From an uncultured Porphyromonadaceae bacterium (lineage in GTDB: Bacteria > Bacteroidota > Bacteroidia > Bacteroidales > Muribaculaceae), in NCBI GenBank assembly GCA_947178175.1, contig CAMWXI010000007.1:1-35405 (forward strand): a stretch of DNA of 35,405 nucleotides, given 5' to 3'. Position numbers and translations under genes: made by a program. The first letter of the stretch is position 1. Every line of letters starts with the position of its first letter. The notes under the pieces are model-generated. The model searched no databases. It saw only the letters and a list, made by a program, of their open reading frames with translations, and had not been told where the DNA came from. Shown piece after piece: positions 1-7,759 of this stretch.

Positions 1-306
1 ATCACTCTCTCTGCAATCAAGATTGAAATCAACTGGCAGGCTGTGCTTGGCTCTATCCTCAAAATGATTATGATGCCGGCCGTTGTCCTCGGTCTCGGTC
101 TTCTGTTCCACATGGATCCCCTGAACCTTAAGATGCTCGTTGTTGCAGCCGCTCTTCCCCCTGCATTCTCAGGCATTATCATCGCTGACGAATACAACAC
201 TTACGTTGCAACCGGAACATCTTCTCTAACTCTTAGTGTTATCTTATTCATGGGATTCTGTCCTCTCTGGATTTGGTTGACTGATTTGGCAATCACCGCC
301 TTCTGA
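1..306 (+). CDS. AEC-family (auxin efflux carrier-like) permease, C-terminal part
   Basis: The reading frame is open from the first base and ends at a TGA at 304-306, so about 101 C-terminal residues are present and the start lies outside the window. Three hydrophobic segments are visible: one around GSILKMIMMPAVVLG, one containing the paired prolines of AALPPAFSGIIIADEY, and a last one around TLSVILFMGFCPLWIWL. The helix with the PPA motif followed by a helix rich in Leu, Ser and Thr matches the end of AEC/Mem_trans permeases, which export small organic anions or related solutes across the inner membrane. The substrate cannot be told from this fragment. An internal GTG at 43 is not the start, because the same frame continues upstream with permease-like sequence. 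Confidence 0.75.
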   Translation: MTLSAIKIEINWQAVLGSILKMIMMPAVVLGLGLLFHMDPLNLKMLVVAAALPPAFSGIIIADEYNTYVATGTSSLTLSVILFMGFCPLWIWLTDLAITAF

Positions 307-354
307 TCAACTTTATGATAAGTTTATAAAAATAACCTCTTAACAGATGATGCT

Positions 355-552
355 ATGTTAGAAGATATTGCAGGCAAAGGAAAAGATTTAGCTGCTAAGG
401 CAGAAGAATTCCTTAATAAGCCGGAAGTAAAAGCCGGCATTGACAAAGCTAAGGAATTCCTGAATGAAGGCAAAGGTAAGGAATTAGCCGACAAGGCCAA
501 AGATATGGTGGATGTGGCGAAAGATAAATTAAGCGGAATCCTCGGCAAATAA
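355..552 (+). CDS. Small Lys/Glu/Ala-rich amphipathic helical protein, unknown function
   Basis: This 65-residue ORF begins with ATG 48 bases after the AEC permease stop. It has no signal peptide, membrane segment or cysteine. Composition is almost entirely helix-forming (Ala, Lys, Glu, Asp, Leu), with charged and hydrophobic residues alternating as in an amphipathic helix. A short internal similarity is visible: KAEEFLNKPEV near residues 15-25 resembles KAKEFLNEGKG near 31-41. Such composition is seen in small LEA-like or YtxH-like stress proteins and in some putative antitoxins, but no specific family is recognised. No clear Shine-Dalgarno sequence precedes it, which is normal for this phylum. 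It may be cotranscribed with the permease. An opposing ORF at 324-563 is considered a shadow, because the plus-strand product has the more protein-like composition. Confidence 0.55.
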   Translation: MLEDIAGKGKDLAAKAEEFLNKPEVKAGIDKAKEFLNEGKGKELADKAKDMVDVAKDKLSGILGK

Positions 553-573
553 CTTACTGACAACTTTCCATCC

Positions 574-659
574 TTCCGTTCCCGCAGACAACCATACTGC
601 TGTCCGAACCATAACGGTTCTCAATACAGTATGAAGCGCAAGAATATGGATGGATAAAG
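574..659 (+). other. Foldable intergenic segment (nested inverted repeats)
   Basis: Three nested complementary pairs lie just downstream of the small helical ORF. They are CTTTCCATCC (574-583) with GGATGGATAAAG (648-659, two-base bulge), CATACTG (593-599) with CAGTATG (627-633), and GAACC (606-610) with GGTTC (616-620). All three are properly nested, so the stretch could fold into one extended stem-loop. There is no T-run directly after it, so it does not look like a simple terminator. It may be a structured 3' UTR or a small RNA. The fold is read by eye and no energy calculation was made. Confidence 0.35.
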
Positions 660-670
660 GATGTATCCCA

Positions 671-729
671 TTATCAAAAACAGAAGATGAGGCTGTCTAA
701 CAACCAAAGTTAGTCAGTCTCATCTTCTG
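671..729 (-). terminator. Intrinsic terminator of the zinc-ribbon gene
   Basis: Arms of 21 nt at 681-701 and 709-729 match at 19 of 21 positions around a 7-nt loop. Read on the minus strand the hairpin is followed by TTTTTGATAA (671-680), a typical U-tract. It lies 43 bases past the stop of the minus-strand zinc-ribbon gene. It also sits between convergent genes and could act in both directions. Confidence 0.8.
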
Positions 730-771
730 TATTTGTCTCCTCTTCGCGTAAATGATTGTTATTTTACTGTA

Positions 772-1383
772 TCAGTTATACCCGGCAGCTCTTTCTATCA
801 ACCTCTGAGTATCTGCATGACGGCCATAACTTAATAAGAAATATGCAATAAGAATAAGCGCTAAAAAAATAATAATTATCGCTAAGATTATCCATTTCTT
901 ACCTAAGAATTTCTCCTCCTTCTTCTCTTCGGTTTCATATTCCTCTACATATCTTATAAATCCATCCTTTCCTACAACCTCCTTCAGCTTTTTCTTACCC
1001 TTTTTATTATTTTTATCCTCATCAATTACCTTTTCCTGCAGATTTACTTCTTCACGAGATTTTAGCATCGGTTCAGATTCTACTGACAGGGCTTCCTCCA
1101 TTTTTAATGTGTCGTCTTTTGTGTCATCTTCACTGACGGAGATATCCCGTTGTTCAATAGGGAGGGGAGGAAGGTTTAACTCCGGTTTTTCTTCATCCGT
1201 TTTACCGGTATTTGGAAGCGATGGGAGAATTGCCCCTTCATTAGGCAATGGTGGCAAAGGTGGCAAAGGTGGTAACGAAGCCGCTCCTCCGGATTTGTTT
1301 TCGAGCCGAGACCCACAACCAACACAGAATTTTGCTGCCTCGGGATTATCTTCGCCACAATTAAGACATGTCACAACTTCCAT
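772..1383 (-). CDS. Zinc-ribbon protein with proline-rich linker and C-terminal membrane anchor
   Basis: A 203-residue protein starting at ATG 1383. The N-terminus carries a zinc ribbon with Cys6-x2-Cys9 and Cys20-x2-Cys23 (CLNCGEDN...FCVGCG). A proline-rich stretch of LPP units follows, encoded by a 9-bp tandem repeat, then an acidic and lysine-rich linker. A single strongly hydrophobic helix (KKWIILAIIIIFLALILIAYF, about residues 163-183) lies near the C-terminus, followed by a short basic tail. This architecture predicts a tail-anchored inner-membrane protein with a cytoplasmic zinc ribbon, and is common among uncharacterised bacterial proteins. No catalytic domain is seen and no function is assigned. 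It starts just downstream of a tRNA-Ala gene and its terminator, so it may rely on read-through or on an unrecognised promoter. Confidence 0.8.
   Translation of the reverse strand: MEVVTCLNCGEDNPEAAKFCVGCGSRLENKSGGAASLPPLPPLPPLPNEGAILPSLPNTGKTDEEKPELNLPPLPIEQRDISVSEDDTKDDTLKMEEALSVESEPMLKSREEVNLQEKVIDEDKNNKKGKKKLKEVVGKDGFIRYVEEYETEEKKEEKFLGKKWIILAIIIIFLALILIAYFLLSYGRHADTQRLIERAAGYN
1244..1275 (-). repeat. 9-bp tandem repeat coding for LPP units
   Basis: On the plus strand the units are GGCAATGGT (1244-1252), GGCAAAGGT (1253-1261), GGCAAAGGT (1262-1270) and a partial GGTAA (1271-1275). The period is a multiple of three, so gain or loss of a unit would lengthen or shorten the Pro-rich linker of the zinc-ribbon protein without a frameshift. 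Confidence 0.8.
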
Positions 1384-1408
1384 ATTAAATTCCTTCTTCC
1401 ATGAAATG

Positions 1409-1447
1409 CAAAAAAGCGAACTCGGATTTTACTCTGAATTCGCTTCG
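1409..1447 (-). terminator. Terminator of tRNA-Ala
   Basis: The pair AAGCGAA (1414-1420) and TTCGCTT (1439-1445) forms a hairpin. Read on the minus strand it is followed by a run of T (complement of A 1410-1415, overlapping the arm). It begins eight bases past the 3' end of the mature tRNA and ends before the zinc-ribbon start codon. Confidence 0.65.
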
Positions 1448-1453
1448 TGGGAG

Positions 1454-1526
1454 TGGAGCATACGAGACTCGAACTCGTTACCTCTTGACTGCCAGTCAAA
1501 CGCTCTACCAGATGAGCTAATGCCCC
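1454..1526 (-). tRNA. tRNA-Ala (anticodon GGC)
   Basis: The minus strand folds as a standard cloverleaf of 73 nt. The acceptor stem pairs GGGGCAT with ATGCTCC and contains a G3:U70 wobble pair, the main alanine identity element. The D stem is GCTC/GAGC, the anticodon loop CTGGCAG gives anticodon GGC, and the T arm holds GTTCGAGTC. The discriminator base is A. CCA is not encoded, so it must be added after transcription. It has its own upstream promoter and a downstream terminator and is probably a single-gene unit. Confidence 0.93.
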
Positions 1527-1538
1527 TTATTCACCTCG

Positions 1539-1570
1539 CAAATTTAAGAAAACTTTTCATCTCCTCCAAA
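1539..1570 (-). promoter_or_regulatory. Bacteroidetes-type promoter of tRNA-Ala
   Basis: On the minus strand TTTG (1567-1570) is separated by exactly 20 bases from TAAATTTG (1539-1546), a full match to the Bacteroidetes -33/-7 consensus TTTG-N19-21-TAnnTTTG. The -7 box lies 12 bases before the first base of the mature tRNA. Confidence 0.8.
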
Positions 1571-1649
1571 TTTATTCTCTCAATATTATTTGACGATTCC
1601 AATAATATGTGTAAAATTTTTCGTTATTGAATATACATTACACAAACAA

Positions 1650-1682
1650 GGCGAGTGAGGTTTGAAATTATCCACACTCGCC
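1650..1682 (-). terminator. Terminator of the RND efflux operon
   Basis: GGCGAGTG (1650-1657) and CACTCGCC (1675-1682) are perfect 8-bp arms around a 17-nt loop. On the minus strand the hairpin is followed by TTGTTTGTG, a moderately T-rich tail. It lies 22 bases after the stop of the pump gene. Confidence 0.65.
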
Positions 1683-1704
1683 ATATTTCATTTTTAATTT
1701 CTTA

Positions 1705-4700
1705 TCAGATTGAGGTTGCTCCGCCGGAGGTATTATCCGAGCCAGTTCCACCCGTTGCATTTCCACCTTTTTTCTGCTGTGGGAATAATTTGGATAAATA
1801 TTTCTCCTGGATTCCTTGCATTATCTCCCAGAATGTCGGCACAAATAAGGTTCCAACCAATGCATTGAGCAACATTCCGAACACAATTGCCGTTCCGAGC
1901 TCAATTCTGCTGTTGGCACCTGCCCCGGTGGCGAACATCATTGGCAACACTCCGAATATAAACGCCGCTGCCGTCATCATTATAGGTCGGAATCGTATGA
2001 CTCCTGCATCATGTGCTGCTTTCCTTATAGAAACTCCCGCCTTCCTGAAATCCATGGCATACTCAACAATCAAAATTGCATTCTTAGCTGACATTCCAAG
2101 CAATAATATAAGGCCAATCTGTGTGTAGATACTTACACTCTGACCCATGATAAAACACCCGGCCACAACACCCAATACCGCAATGGGCATACTCAACACT
2201 ACAGCAATCGGACTCGTCCAACTTTCATATTGTGCAGACAAGACAAGCAACGTCATGATGATTGCAAATATAAAAACAAACGAAATTGTTGTGCCGGCCT
2301 GAGTTTCCTGATAGGCCTCTCCGGTCCATGCGTAGGAGTAATTATTCCCAAGAGCTTGCTTAACGGAGGTCTCCATTGCCTGAAGGGCCTCTGATGAACT
2401 GACTCCATGCTTTGGTGTAGCAGTAAGTGAAGCCGTGTTATATAGATTATATCTGCTTACACTCGGTTCGCCCATCGTCTCTTCAACAGTAGTAAAAGCG
2501 GAGAAGGGAACCATTGTGCCGTCTGAATTCCTGACTGTCAGCTTCATTATGTCGGAAACATCACGTCTTGAGTCTCCCTGTGCCTGAAGATTAACCTGAT
2601 ATACTCTGCCAAATTCAACAAAGTCATTAACATAACTTCCTCCCATATAACTGGACAGTGAACTGAATACATCACTTATGGAAATCCCCTGCATCTCTAC
2701 ACGGTCTCTGTCAAACTTCAACCTATACTGCGGGACAACGCCCTGATACATTGTTGTGACCTGCTGGAACTTACCGGTTGCTTTCGCTTCTTTTTCAACC
2801 TCCGCAAGGGCTTTCATCATTTCGGAAGCCCCCAGATTGTTTATATCCAGGAGCTGCATCTGCAATCCGGAAGTCATTCCAAGTCCCGGGATTGATGGAG
2901 GATTGATCGAGTAGATTTCAGCTTCCTGGTATTTCTGTGACAATTCTTCAACCTTCCCCATTATATTATTCAGGGATTCAGAACGATCCCGCTTTCCCCA
3001 TGGTTCAAGAATCACATTCACTCCTCCGACATTTGACGATGCTCCCCCTCCCATGAAGGAGAATCCTGAAATACTCATCACGTCTTTCACTCCATCTATC
3101 TTCTTGATATCCGCAGATAAAGCATCAACAACCTTCTGTGTCCTCTCAAGCGAGGCACTATTCGGTAGTTTTACGGAAGTCATGAAATAACCCATATCCT
3201 CCTCGGGAAGATAACTCGAAGGAAGCATGGTGAAACCCCAGATAGCAACACCGGCTATCACTACAAATGCTGTCATTGAGATTTTCGGCTTTGATAATAA
3301 TACGCCAATACCTTTCTCATAAAGATTCAGCACTTTATTATATCCATTATTAAAGCCCTTATATATGATATTGCCGGTGGGTTTATTCGGCTTTAGGAAC
3401 AATGCACACAAAGCAGGTGTCAATGTCAGTGCATTAAAACCTGAAAATGCTGTAGATACAGCAATCGTCAATGCAAACTGTTTGTATAACTGCCCTGTTA
3501 TCCCGCTTATAAATGCTGTAGGAATGAATACGGATAGAAGCACCAAGACCTCACCTATTACCGGTCCAGTCAGCTCTTTCATTGCTTTTTCGGCACTCTC
3601 ACGCGGTGTCAATTCTCCCTTGTCTACAAGACGTGAACAATCCTCCACCACTACAATAGCATCATCCACCACTATGGCTATCGCTAAGACAAGTCCGAAC
3701 AAAGTCAGTGTGTTCAGACTGAATCCCAAAAGCTTCATGACGGCAAAGGTAGCAATCAACGACACCGGAATCGTTATCATCGGTATTATCACCGCTCGCC
3801 AGTTCTGCAGGAATATCAGAATCACTGCCATCACTATAAGTGTAGTGAGCATAAAAGTGGTCAGCAAATCCTCCAGAGATGCATTGACATAGTCTGTTGA
3901 ATTCTGAATCACACTATAATGCACTCCATCCGGAAAATATTGACTGAGACGATCAAGCTCTGCAATAGAACCTTTCGCAACATCCAATGCGTTGGCTCCA
4001 GGCAACTGACTGATTCCAAGCAACGCTACTTCCTTCCCGTTAACTTTTGATACAACTCCGTAGCTCTCGCTTCCGAGGTCAACATCTGCAACATCGCGTA
4101 ATCTTAATATCCCGTTGCTGTCGCTTTTCAACACTATGTTCCCGAACTCCTCAGGTGTAGTGAGCCGTCCGTTACTGACTAAAGTATATTCAAACTGTGC
4201 CTTTCCATTCTCCGGCTGAGAACCTACCGATCCGGCAGAAACCTCCATATTTTGTTCCTGTATGGCACTCACCACATCCTCAGGCGTTAGATTCCTTATG
4301 CGCATCACTTCCGGCTTTAACCATATACGCATACTATATTTTCCCGACCCGAAGGCTTGAACACCTCCCACACCTTTTACTCTGGATAGTGGGTCTACAA
4401 GATTCAATTGTGCATAATTAGTGAGATACAAGGCGTCATATCTTCCTGAATCATCCCCTTCCAAAGCACAGAACAAGACATTATCCGATGACTCTTTATT
4501 TACACTTAAGCCCTGTTCCGTCACGGCTGCCGGCAACTGATCTGTGGCAGTCTGCAGTTTATTCTGAACATCTACAGCCGCCTGATCCAAATCTGTTCCA
4601 TTCTCGAATGTTATTGTCAAAGAATAGCTGCCATCATCCGATGAAGTTGAACTCATATAGAGCATGTTCTCAGTGCCGTTTACAGCCTGTTCCACCGGAA

Positions 4701-4890
4701 CACCGATGGTTCTGGCTACGGTAGAAGCGTCAGCTCCTGGATATGAAGCACTGACCATTACTGTCGGAGGAGTGATGTCAGGATACTGCGCAATGGGTAG
4801 AGTAAACACGCATAATGCTCCCGCCAACACCATTATTACCGCCAAAACCGTGGCAAAGATAGGACGGTCTATAAAAAATTTAGAAAACAT
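1705..4890 (-). CDS. RND multidrug efflux pump, inner-membrane subunit (AcrB/MexB-type, HAE1)
   Basis: A 1061-residue proton-driven drug/H+ antiporter of the resistance-nodulation-division family, about the usual length of 1030-1060. It starts with the typical [15 protein letters not shown]. Proton-relay acidic residues are present in the fourth membrane helix ([11 protein letters not shown], Asp409 and Asp410), with the partner lysine in [13 protein letters not shown] (Lys936). Hydrophobic helix groups around residues 340-560 and 870-1035 flank two large periplasmic loops. The C-terminal tail is rich in Gly, Thr, Ser and Asn. Its ATG overlaps the adaptor's stop codon by one base (TAATG), so translation is probably coupled. 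With the adaptor and outer-membrane protein it forms a trimeric envelope-spanning pump. Substrates cannot be predicted. No regulator gene lies next to it. Confidence 0.95.
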   Translation of the reverse strand: MFSKFFIDRPIFATVLAVIMVLAGALCVFTLPIAQYPDITPPTVMVSASYPGADASTVARTIGVPVEQAVNGTENMLYMSSTSSDDGSYSLTITFENGTDLDQAAVDVQNKLQTATDQLPAAVTEQGLSVNKESSDNVLFCALEGDDSGRYDALYLTNYAQLNLVDPLSRVKGVGGVQAFGSGKYSMRIWLKPEVMRIRNLTPEDVVSAIQEQNMEVSAGSVGSQPENGKAQFEYTLVSNGRLTTPEEFGNIVLKSDSNGILRLRDVADVDLGSESYGVVSKVNGKEVALLGISQLPGANALDVAKGSIAELDRLSQYFPDGVHYSVIQNSTDYVNASLEDLLTTFMLTTLIVMAVILIFLQNWRAVIIPMITIPVSLIATFAVMKLLGFSLNTLTLFGLVLAIAIVVDDAIVVVEDCSRLVDKGELTPRESAEKAMKELTGPVIGEVLVLLSVFIPTAFISGITGQLYKQFALTIAVSTAFSGFNALTLTPALCALFLKPNKPTGNIIYKGFNNGYNKVLNLYEKGIGVLLSKPKISMTAFVVIAGVAIWGFTMLPSSYLPEEDMGYFMTSVKLPNSASLERTQKVVDALSADIKKIDGVKDVMSISGFSFMGGGASSNVGGVNVILEPWGKRDRSESLNNIMGKVEELSQKYQEAEIYSINPPSIPGLGMTSGLQMQLLDINNLGASEMMKALAEVEKEAKATGKFQQVTTMYQGVVPQYRLKFDRDRVEMQGISISDVFSSLSSYMGGSYVNDFVEFGRVYQVNLQAQGDSRRDVSDIMKLTVRNSDGTMVPFSAFTTVEETMGEPSVSRYNLYNTASLTATPKHGVSSSEALQAMETSVKQALGNNYSYAWTGEAYQETQAGTTISFVFIFAIIMTLLVLSAQYESWTSPIAVVLSMPIAVLGVVAGCFIMGQSVSIYTQIGLILLLGMSAKNAILIVEYAMDFRKAGVSIRKAAHDAGVIRFRPIMMTAAAFIFGVLPMMFATGAGANSRIELGTAIVFGMLLNALVGTLFVPTFWEIMQGIQEKYLSKLFPQQKKGGNATGGTGSDNTSGGATSI

Positions 4891-6020
4891 TACTTCACAA
4901 GTTTGGGTGTTACACTCTCTCCATTTCTAACATTCAGCATGGCTTTTGTGACATATCTGTCCTTGACATTGAGCCCTTTTGTCACAATGCGCAATGTATC
5001 CTTGTATAATTCTCCTACCTCTATATGGCGATAGACTACTTTATTGGAATCGTTTACTACATATACATACTTTCCCAATTGGTCTGTACCGATTGAACTA
5101 TCCCTTATTAAAATGGCCTTTGAATCGTTGCCGTAAGGGAGATGCACAGTACAGTACATACCATCCTTAAGCTCCTCATTTACATTCTTCACTTTTCCTT
5201 TCATCAACAATGTGCCGGTGGACACATCAACCTGGGGAGATTCGTAATACAAATCAATGAAATAATCATGTGGCAGGGAATTTGTAAAAGTCAAGGGAAC
5301 ATGCCGGTAAATCGGATTTGACAGTGCGCCGTTATTTCTGACCATCTGCTGATATTGTCCATCCTCTATATGGAATTTAACCGCCAATGCGTTTTCATCA
5401 AATATTGTGGATAAAACTACTGGTGAACCCTCTCCACCTACATACGAACCGACATCGTATGACGCTCCCATGATTGTTCCGCTTATAGGTGCGATGACGT
5501 TGCAATAGCTTAAATTCTGACGTGCTGTCTTGAGCGAGGCCTCTGCACTCCTTATCGTTGACAATGCCTGTTCTTTATCACTACGGGCCTGTATAAGATC
5601 CATCTGTGAAACTGCGGCCGACTTATATGCCTTTTCGTATGCCTCCAACTGTTTTGTGGCATACTCATATTTACTCTTGGCCGCTGCCAGATTAGCTTCT
5701 GCCTGCTGCACTAAATCTCTATATTTTGACGACTCTATTACAAACAGCAACTGACCCTTCTTCACAGGTTTACCTCCGGTGAAATGCGTGCTGAGTATTT
5801 CTCCATTCACACGTGCCACTACGTCTGCCGCGTCGGTGGAATATACTGTCCCCGGATAAGTCTTATAAAGCACTACGGAATCAACTACCGGAAGACTGAC
5901 TTCCACAGTCTTTTCCTTCCCGCTATTATCTGCCTCTTTACTTTTATTGCATCCGGACACTGCTGTAATTGCCAGCACTGCCGCAGTGAGATATCCTATT
6001 CTGTATACTCTTCTTTTCAT
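4890..6020 (-). CDS. RND efflux periplasmic adaptor lipoprotein (AcrA/MexA-type)
   Basis: A 376-residue membrane fusion protein. The N-terminus is a lipoprotein signal ([18 protein letters not shown]) with lipobox VSGC and lipidation at Cys24. A beta-barrel/lipoyl half follows ([29 protein letters not shown]), then a long alpha-helical hairpin around residues 100-170 rich in Ala, Lys and Gln, and the returning lipoyl half ([23 protein letters not shown]). The C-terminal part holds the barrel and membrane-proximal domains. It links the inner-membrane pump to the outer-membrane channel. It is the middle gene of the efflux operon, 41 bases after the outer-membrane factor and overlapping the pump start by one base. 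Confidence 0.93.
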   Translation of the reverse strand: MKRRVYRIGYLTAAVLAITAVSGCNKSKEADNSGKEKTVEVSLPVVDSVVLYKTYPGTVYSTDAADVVARVNGEILSTHFTGGKPVKKGQLLFVIESSKYRDLVQQAEANLAAAKSKYEYATKQLEAYEKAYKSAAVSQMDLIQARSDKEQALSTIRSAEASLKTARQNLSYCNVIAPISGTIMGASYDVGSYVGGEGSPVVLSTIFDENALAVKFHIEDGQYQQMVRNNGALSNPIYRHVPLTFTNSLPHDYFIDLYYESPQVDVSTGTLLMKGKVKNVNEELKDGMYCTVHLPYGNDSKAILIRDSSIGTDQLGKYVYVVNDSNKVVYRHIEVGELYKDTLRIVTKGLNVKDRYVTKAMLNVRNGESVTPKLVK

Positions 6021-6061
6021 ACCTTTTCGATCTTTCTTTTAAATTCAATTTAACAATTCCA

Positions 6062-7480
6062 CTATTCTGACACTGCAGGGACTTCCCAGCCTCCTCCTAA
6101 TGCTTTATAAAGAGACACTAACGTTGTCAATGCATTTGACCTGGCGCTGATCAACGAATTTATATTTGTCAACACACTCATCTGTGCGTTTGCCACATTT
6201 GTAAAATCCGACAGACCTAATTTATATCGTTCCACCGCGAGGTCAAGTGTTTTGAATGATACATCACAAACCTCTTTGTCCAGCTCAATCTCTTCATTCA
6301 GCGAGTCATAACGCAGCAGACAATTGTTGACATCCTGAATTGCGGAAATTACAGTCTGGTTATATGAATCAACCGCAGCCTGTAAATTTGCCTTTGCTTC
6401 GGCAACTGCATATTTCCTGTCCAATCCGTCAAACACTGTCCATGACAACTGTGGTGATATACTATAGTTCAATGAGTTTTCTGTAAAAAGACCATTAAGT
6501 TTATGGGAACTGCTACTTATACTTCCGTTTATTGTTAAGGACGGCAGATAATCCTTCTTTGCAATTCCAACCTGAGAAGCTAAAACCTCCAGATTATATT
6601 GAGCTTCAATTATGTCAGGACGACGACGTATCATGTCTGCCGGAACTCCCAGTTCTGTAAATGCCGACGACTCCGGTATACTCCCGTGAACTCTTACTTC
6701 AGAAGGTAACTGGTCCGGATATATACCGCATAAGGTTGCAATGGCATTTAAAGTAGTTGAAATTGACTTTTTCAATCCTGGCACCAATGCTTTTGTTGAT
6801 TGAAGCACCATCTGTGCCTGAAGCACATCAAGCTGTGACACAAGTCCTGCCTCAAAACGAGCCTTGGTAAGATTCACCACCCTTTCCTGTGAGTCTATAT
6901 GGTCCATGGCAACTTCAAGCTGTTCCTGATAGGTCCGCAATACAATATAGTTTGTAGCCATCTGCGAACATACACTAATCATTGCTGAATTATAGTCTGC
7001 CTTAGACACATTAAGATTAGCCGTCAAGCCCTTGGTCTTCTCTTTGATTCTGCCGAACAAATCTACTTCCCACGATGCATTTAATCCGAAATTAAAATAA
7101 GTGTCAGGATAAGGCTTATAAGTCTCTTTACTTTCACTTCCGGAGGATTGTTCCTTTGTCCATCCCGCCTGTAGCCCTATCGTTGGGAAATATCCGCTTC
7201 GTGCGGAATTTAAAGTTTGCCTGGAGGCCTCGATTCTTTTGACAGCCGCCCTGAGGTCATAGTTATTATCCTCAGCCATATTTATCAAAGTTATCAATGT
7301 GGGATCACCCAATGAACGCCACCAGTTGTCGGTTGAAGGGAGTTGATTCTGAGAAATGCTGTCAAGGGTCCAGCCGGAAGGCAACGGTTCCTTTATCCAG
7401 ACATCACTTCCTTTATCCTCAGCAGATATCTGAAATATACCACCGAGCATTATCAAGCAACTGAAAATATATTTCTTCAT
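6062..7480 (-). CDS. RND efflux outer-membrane channel (TolC/OprM, NodT-type)
   Basis: A 472-residue outer-membrane factor with two repeats of the OEP fold. Typical motifs are WWRSLGDPTLITLINMAEDNNYDLRAA near the start, WEVDLFGRIKE, and the second-half counterparts VPADMIRRRPDIIEAQYNL and LSWTVFDGL. The start at ATG 7480 gives a Sec signal (MKKYIFSCLIMLGGIFQISAED). Many NodT relatives are lipoproteins with a Cys at the cleavage site. Here the only N-terminal Cys (residue 8) lies inside the hydrophobic core, so a normal signal peptidase I product is expected. It is the first gene of the operon. The 279 bases upstream contain no full consensus promoter that I could recognise. Confidence 0.92.
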   Translation of the reverse strand: MKKYIFSCLIMLGGIFQISAEDKGSDVWIKEPLPSGWTLDSISQNQLPSTDNWWRSLGDPTLITLINMAEDNNYDLRAAVKRIEASRQTLNSARSGYFPTIGLQAGWTKEQSSGSESKETYKPYPDTYFNFGLNASWEVDLFGRIKEKTKGLTANLNVSKADYNSAMISVCSQMATNYIVLRTYQEQLEVAMDHIDSQERVVNLTKARFEAGLVSQLDVLQAQMVLQSTKALVPGLKKSISTTLNAIATLCGIYPDQLPSEVRVHGSIPESSAFTELGVPADMIRRRPDIIEAQYNLEVLASQVGIAKKDYLPSLTINGSISSSSHKLNGLFTENSLNYSISPQLSWTVFDGLDRKYAVAEAKANLQAAVDSYNQTVISAIQDVNNCLLRYDSLNEEIELDKEVCDVSFKTLDLAVERYKLGLSDFTNVANAQMSVLTNINSLISARSNALTTLVSLYKALGGGWEVPAVSE

Positions 7481-7651
7481 AGCATATAGTAAAAATCGCC
7501 GGGCTTTATGTGTCGCCCCACAACTTTTATTAATCCTGTGTTTTACGACAATTTGCCCTAATAATAGTATAACCCCTTTGACTCTTGTTTAGTTTTTGTC
7601 ATGTTCCTGAAAATTTGATGTACATTATAAAATGATAATTGTTAAAACTGA

Positions 7652-7686
7652 TAAAAAAAAGAGTCCGGTGCTTTACCGAACTCTTT
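7652..7686 (-). terminator. Strong intrinsic terminator after the EF-G paralogue
   Basis: The arms 7658-7669 and 7675-7686 match at 11 of 12 positions around the loop GCTTT. The minus strand then runs into eight consecutive T (7653-7660). An alternative pairing exists just upstream on the minus strand: GTCCGGT (about 7693-7699) could pair with ACCGGAC within the terminator and would disrupt it. Confidence 0.85.
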
Positions 7687-7759
7687 CAATAACCGGACAA
7701 TTTTCTTAAGCTGTCCTACTTACAGTGTCTGAATTATGATACTTCCTGTTTTCAGTATA

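Noticed and set aside
324-563. Minus-strand ORF of 79 residues opposite the small helical protein
   Set aside because: Its product is Ser/Leu-rich as expected from the antisense of Lys/Glu/Ala codons, and it would run into the permease end.
1109-1630. Plus-strand ORF of 173 residues across the zinc-ribbon gene and tRNA
   Set aside because: It overlaps a tRNA and a convincing minus-strand gene, and its product has no recognisable features.
1655-2128. Plus-strand ORF of 157 residues
   Set aside because: It is the antisense shadow of the end of the RND pump gene.
7481-7651. Consensus promoter or TetR-type operator for the efflux operon
   Set aside because: No full TTTG/TAnnTTTG pair and no convincing palindrome were found; only the EF-G terminator is clear in this gap.
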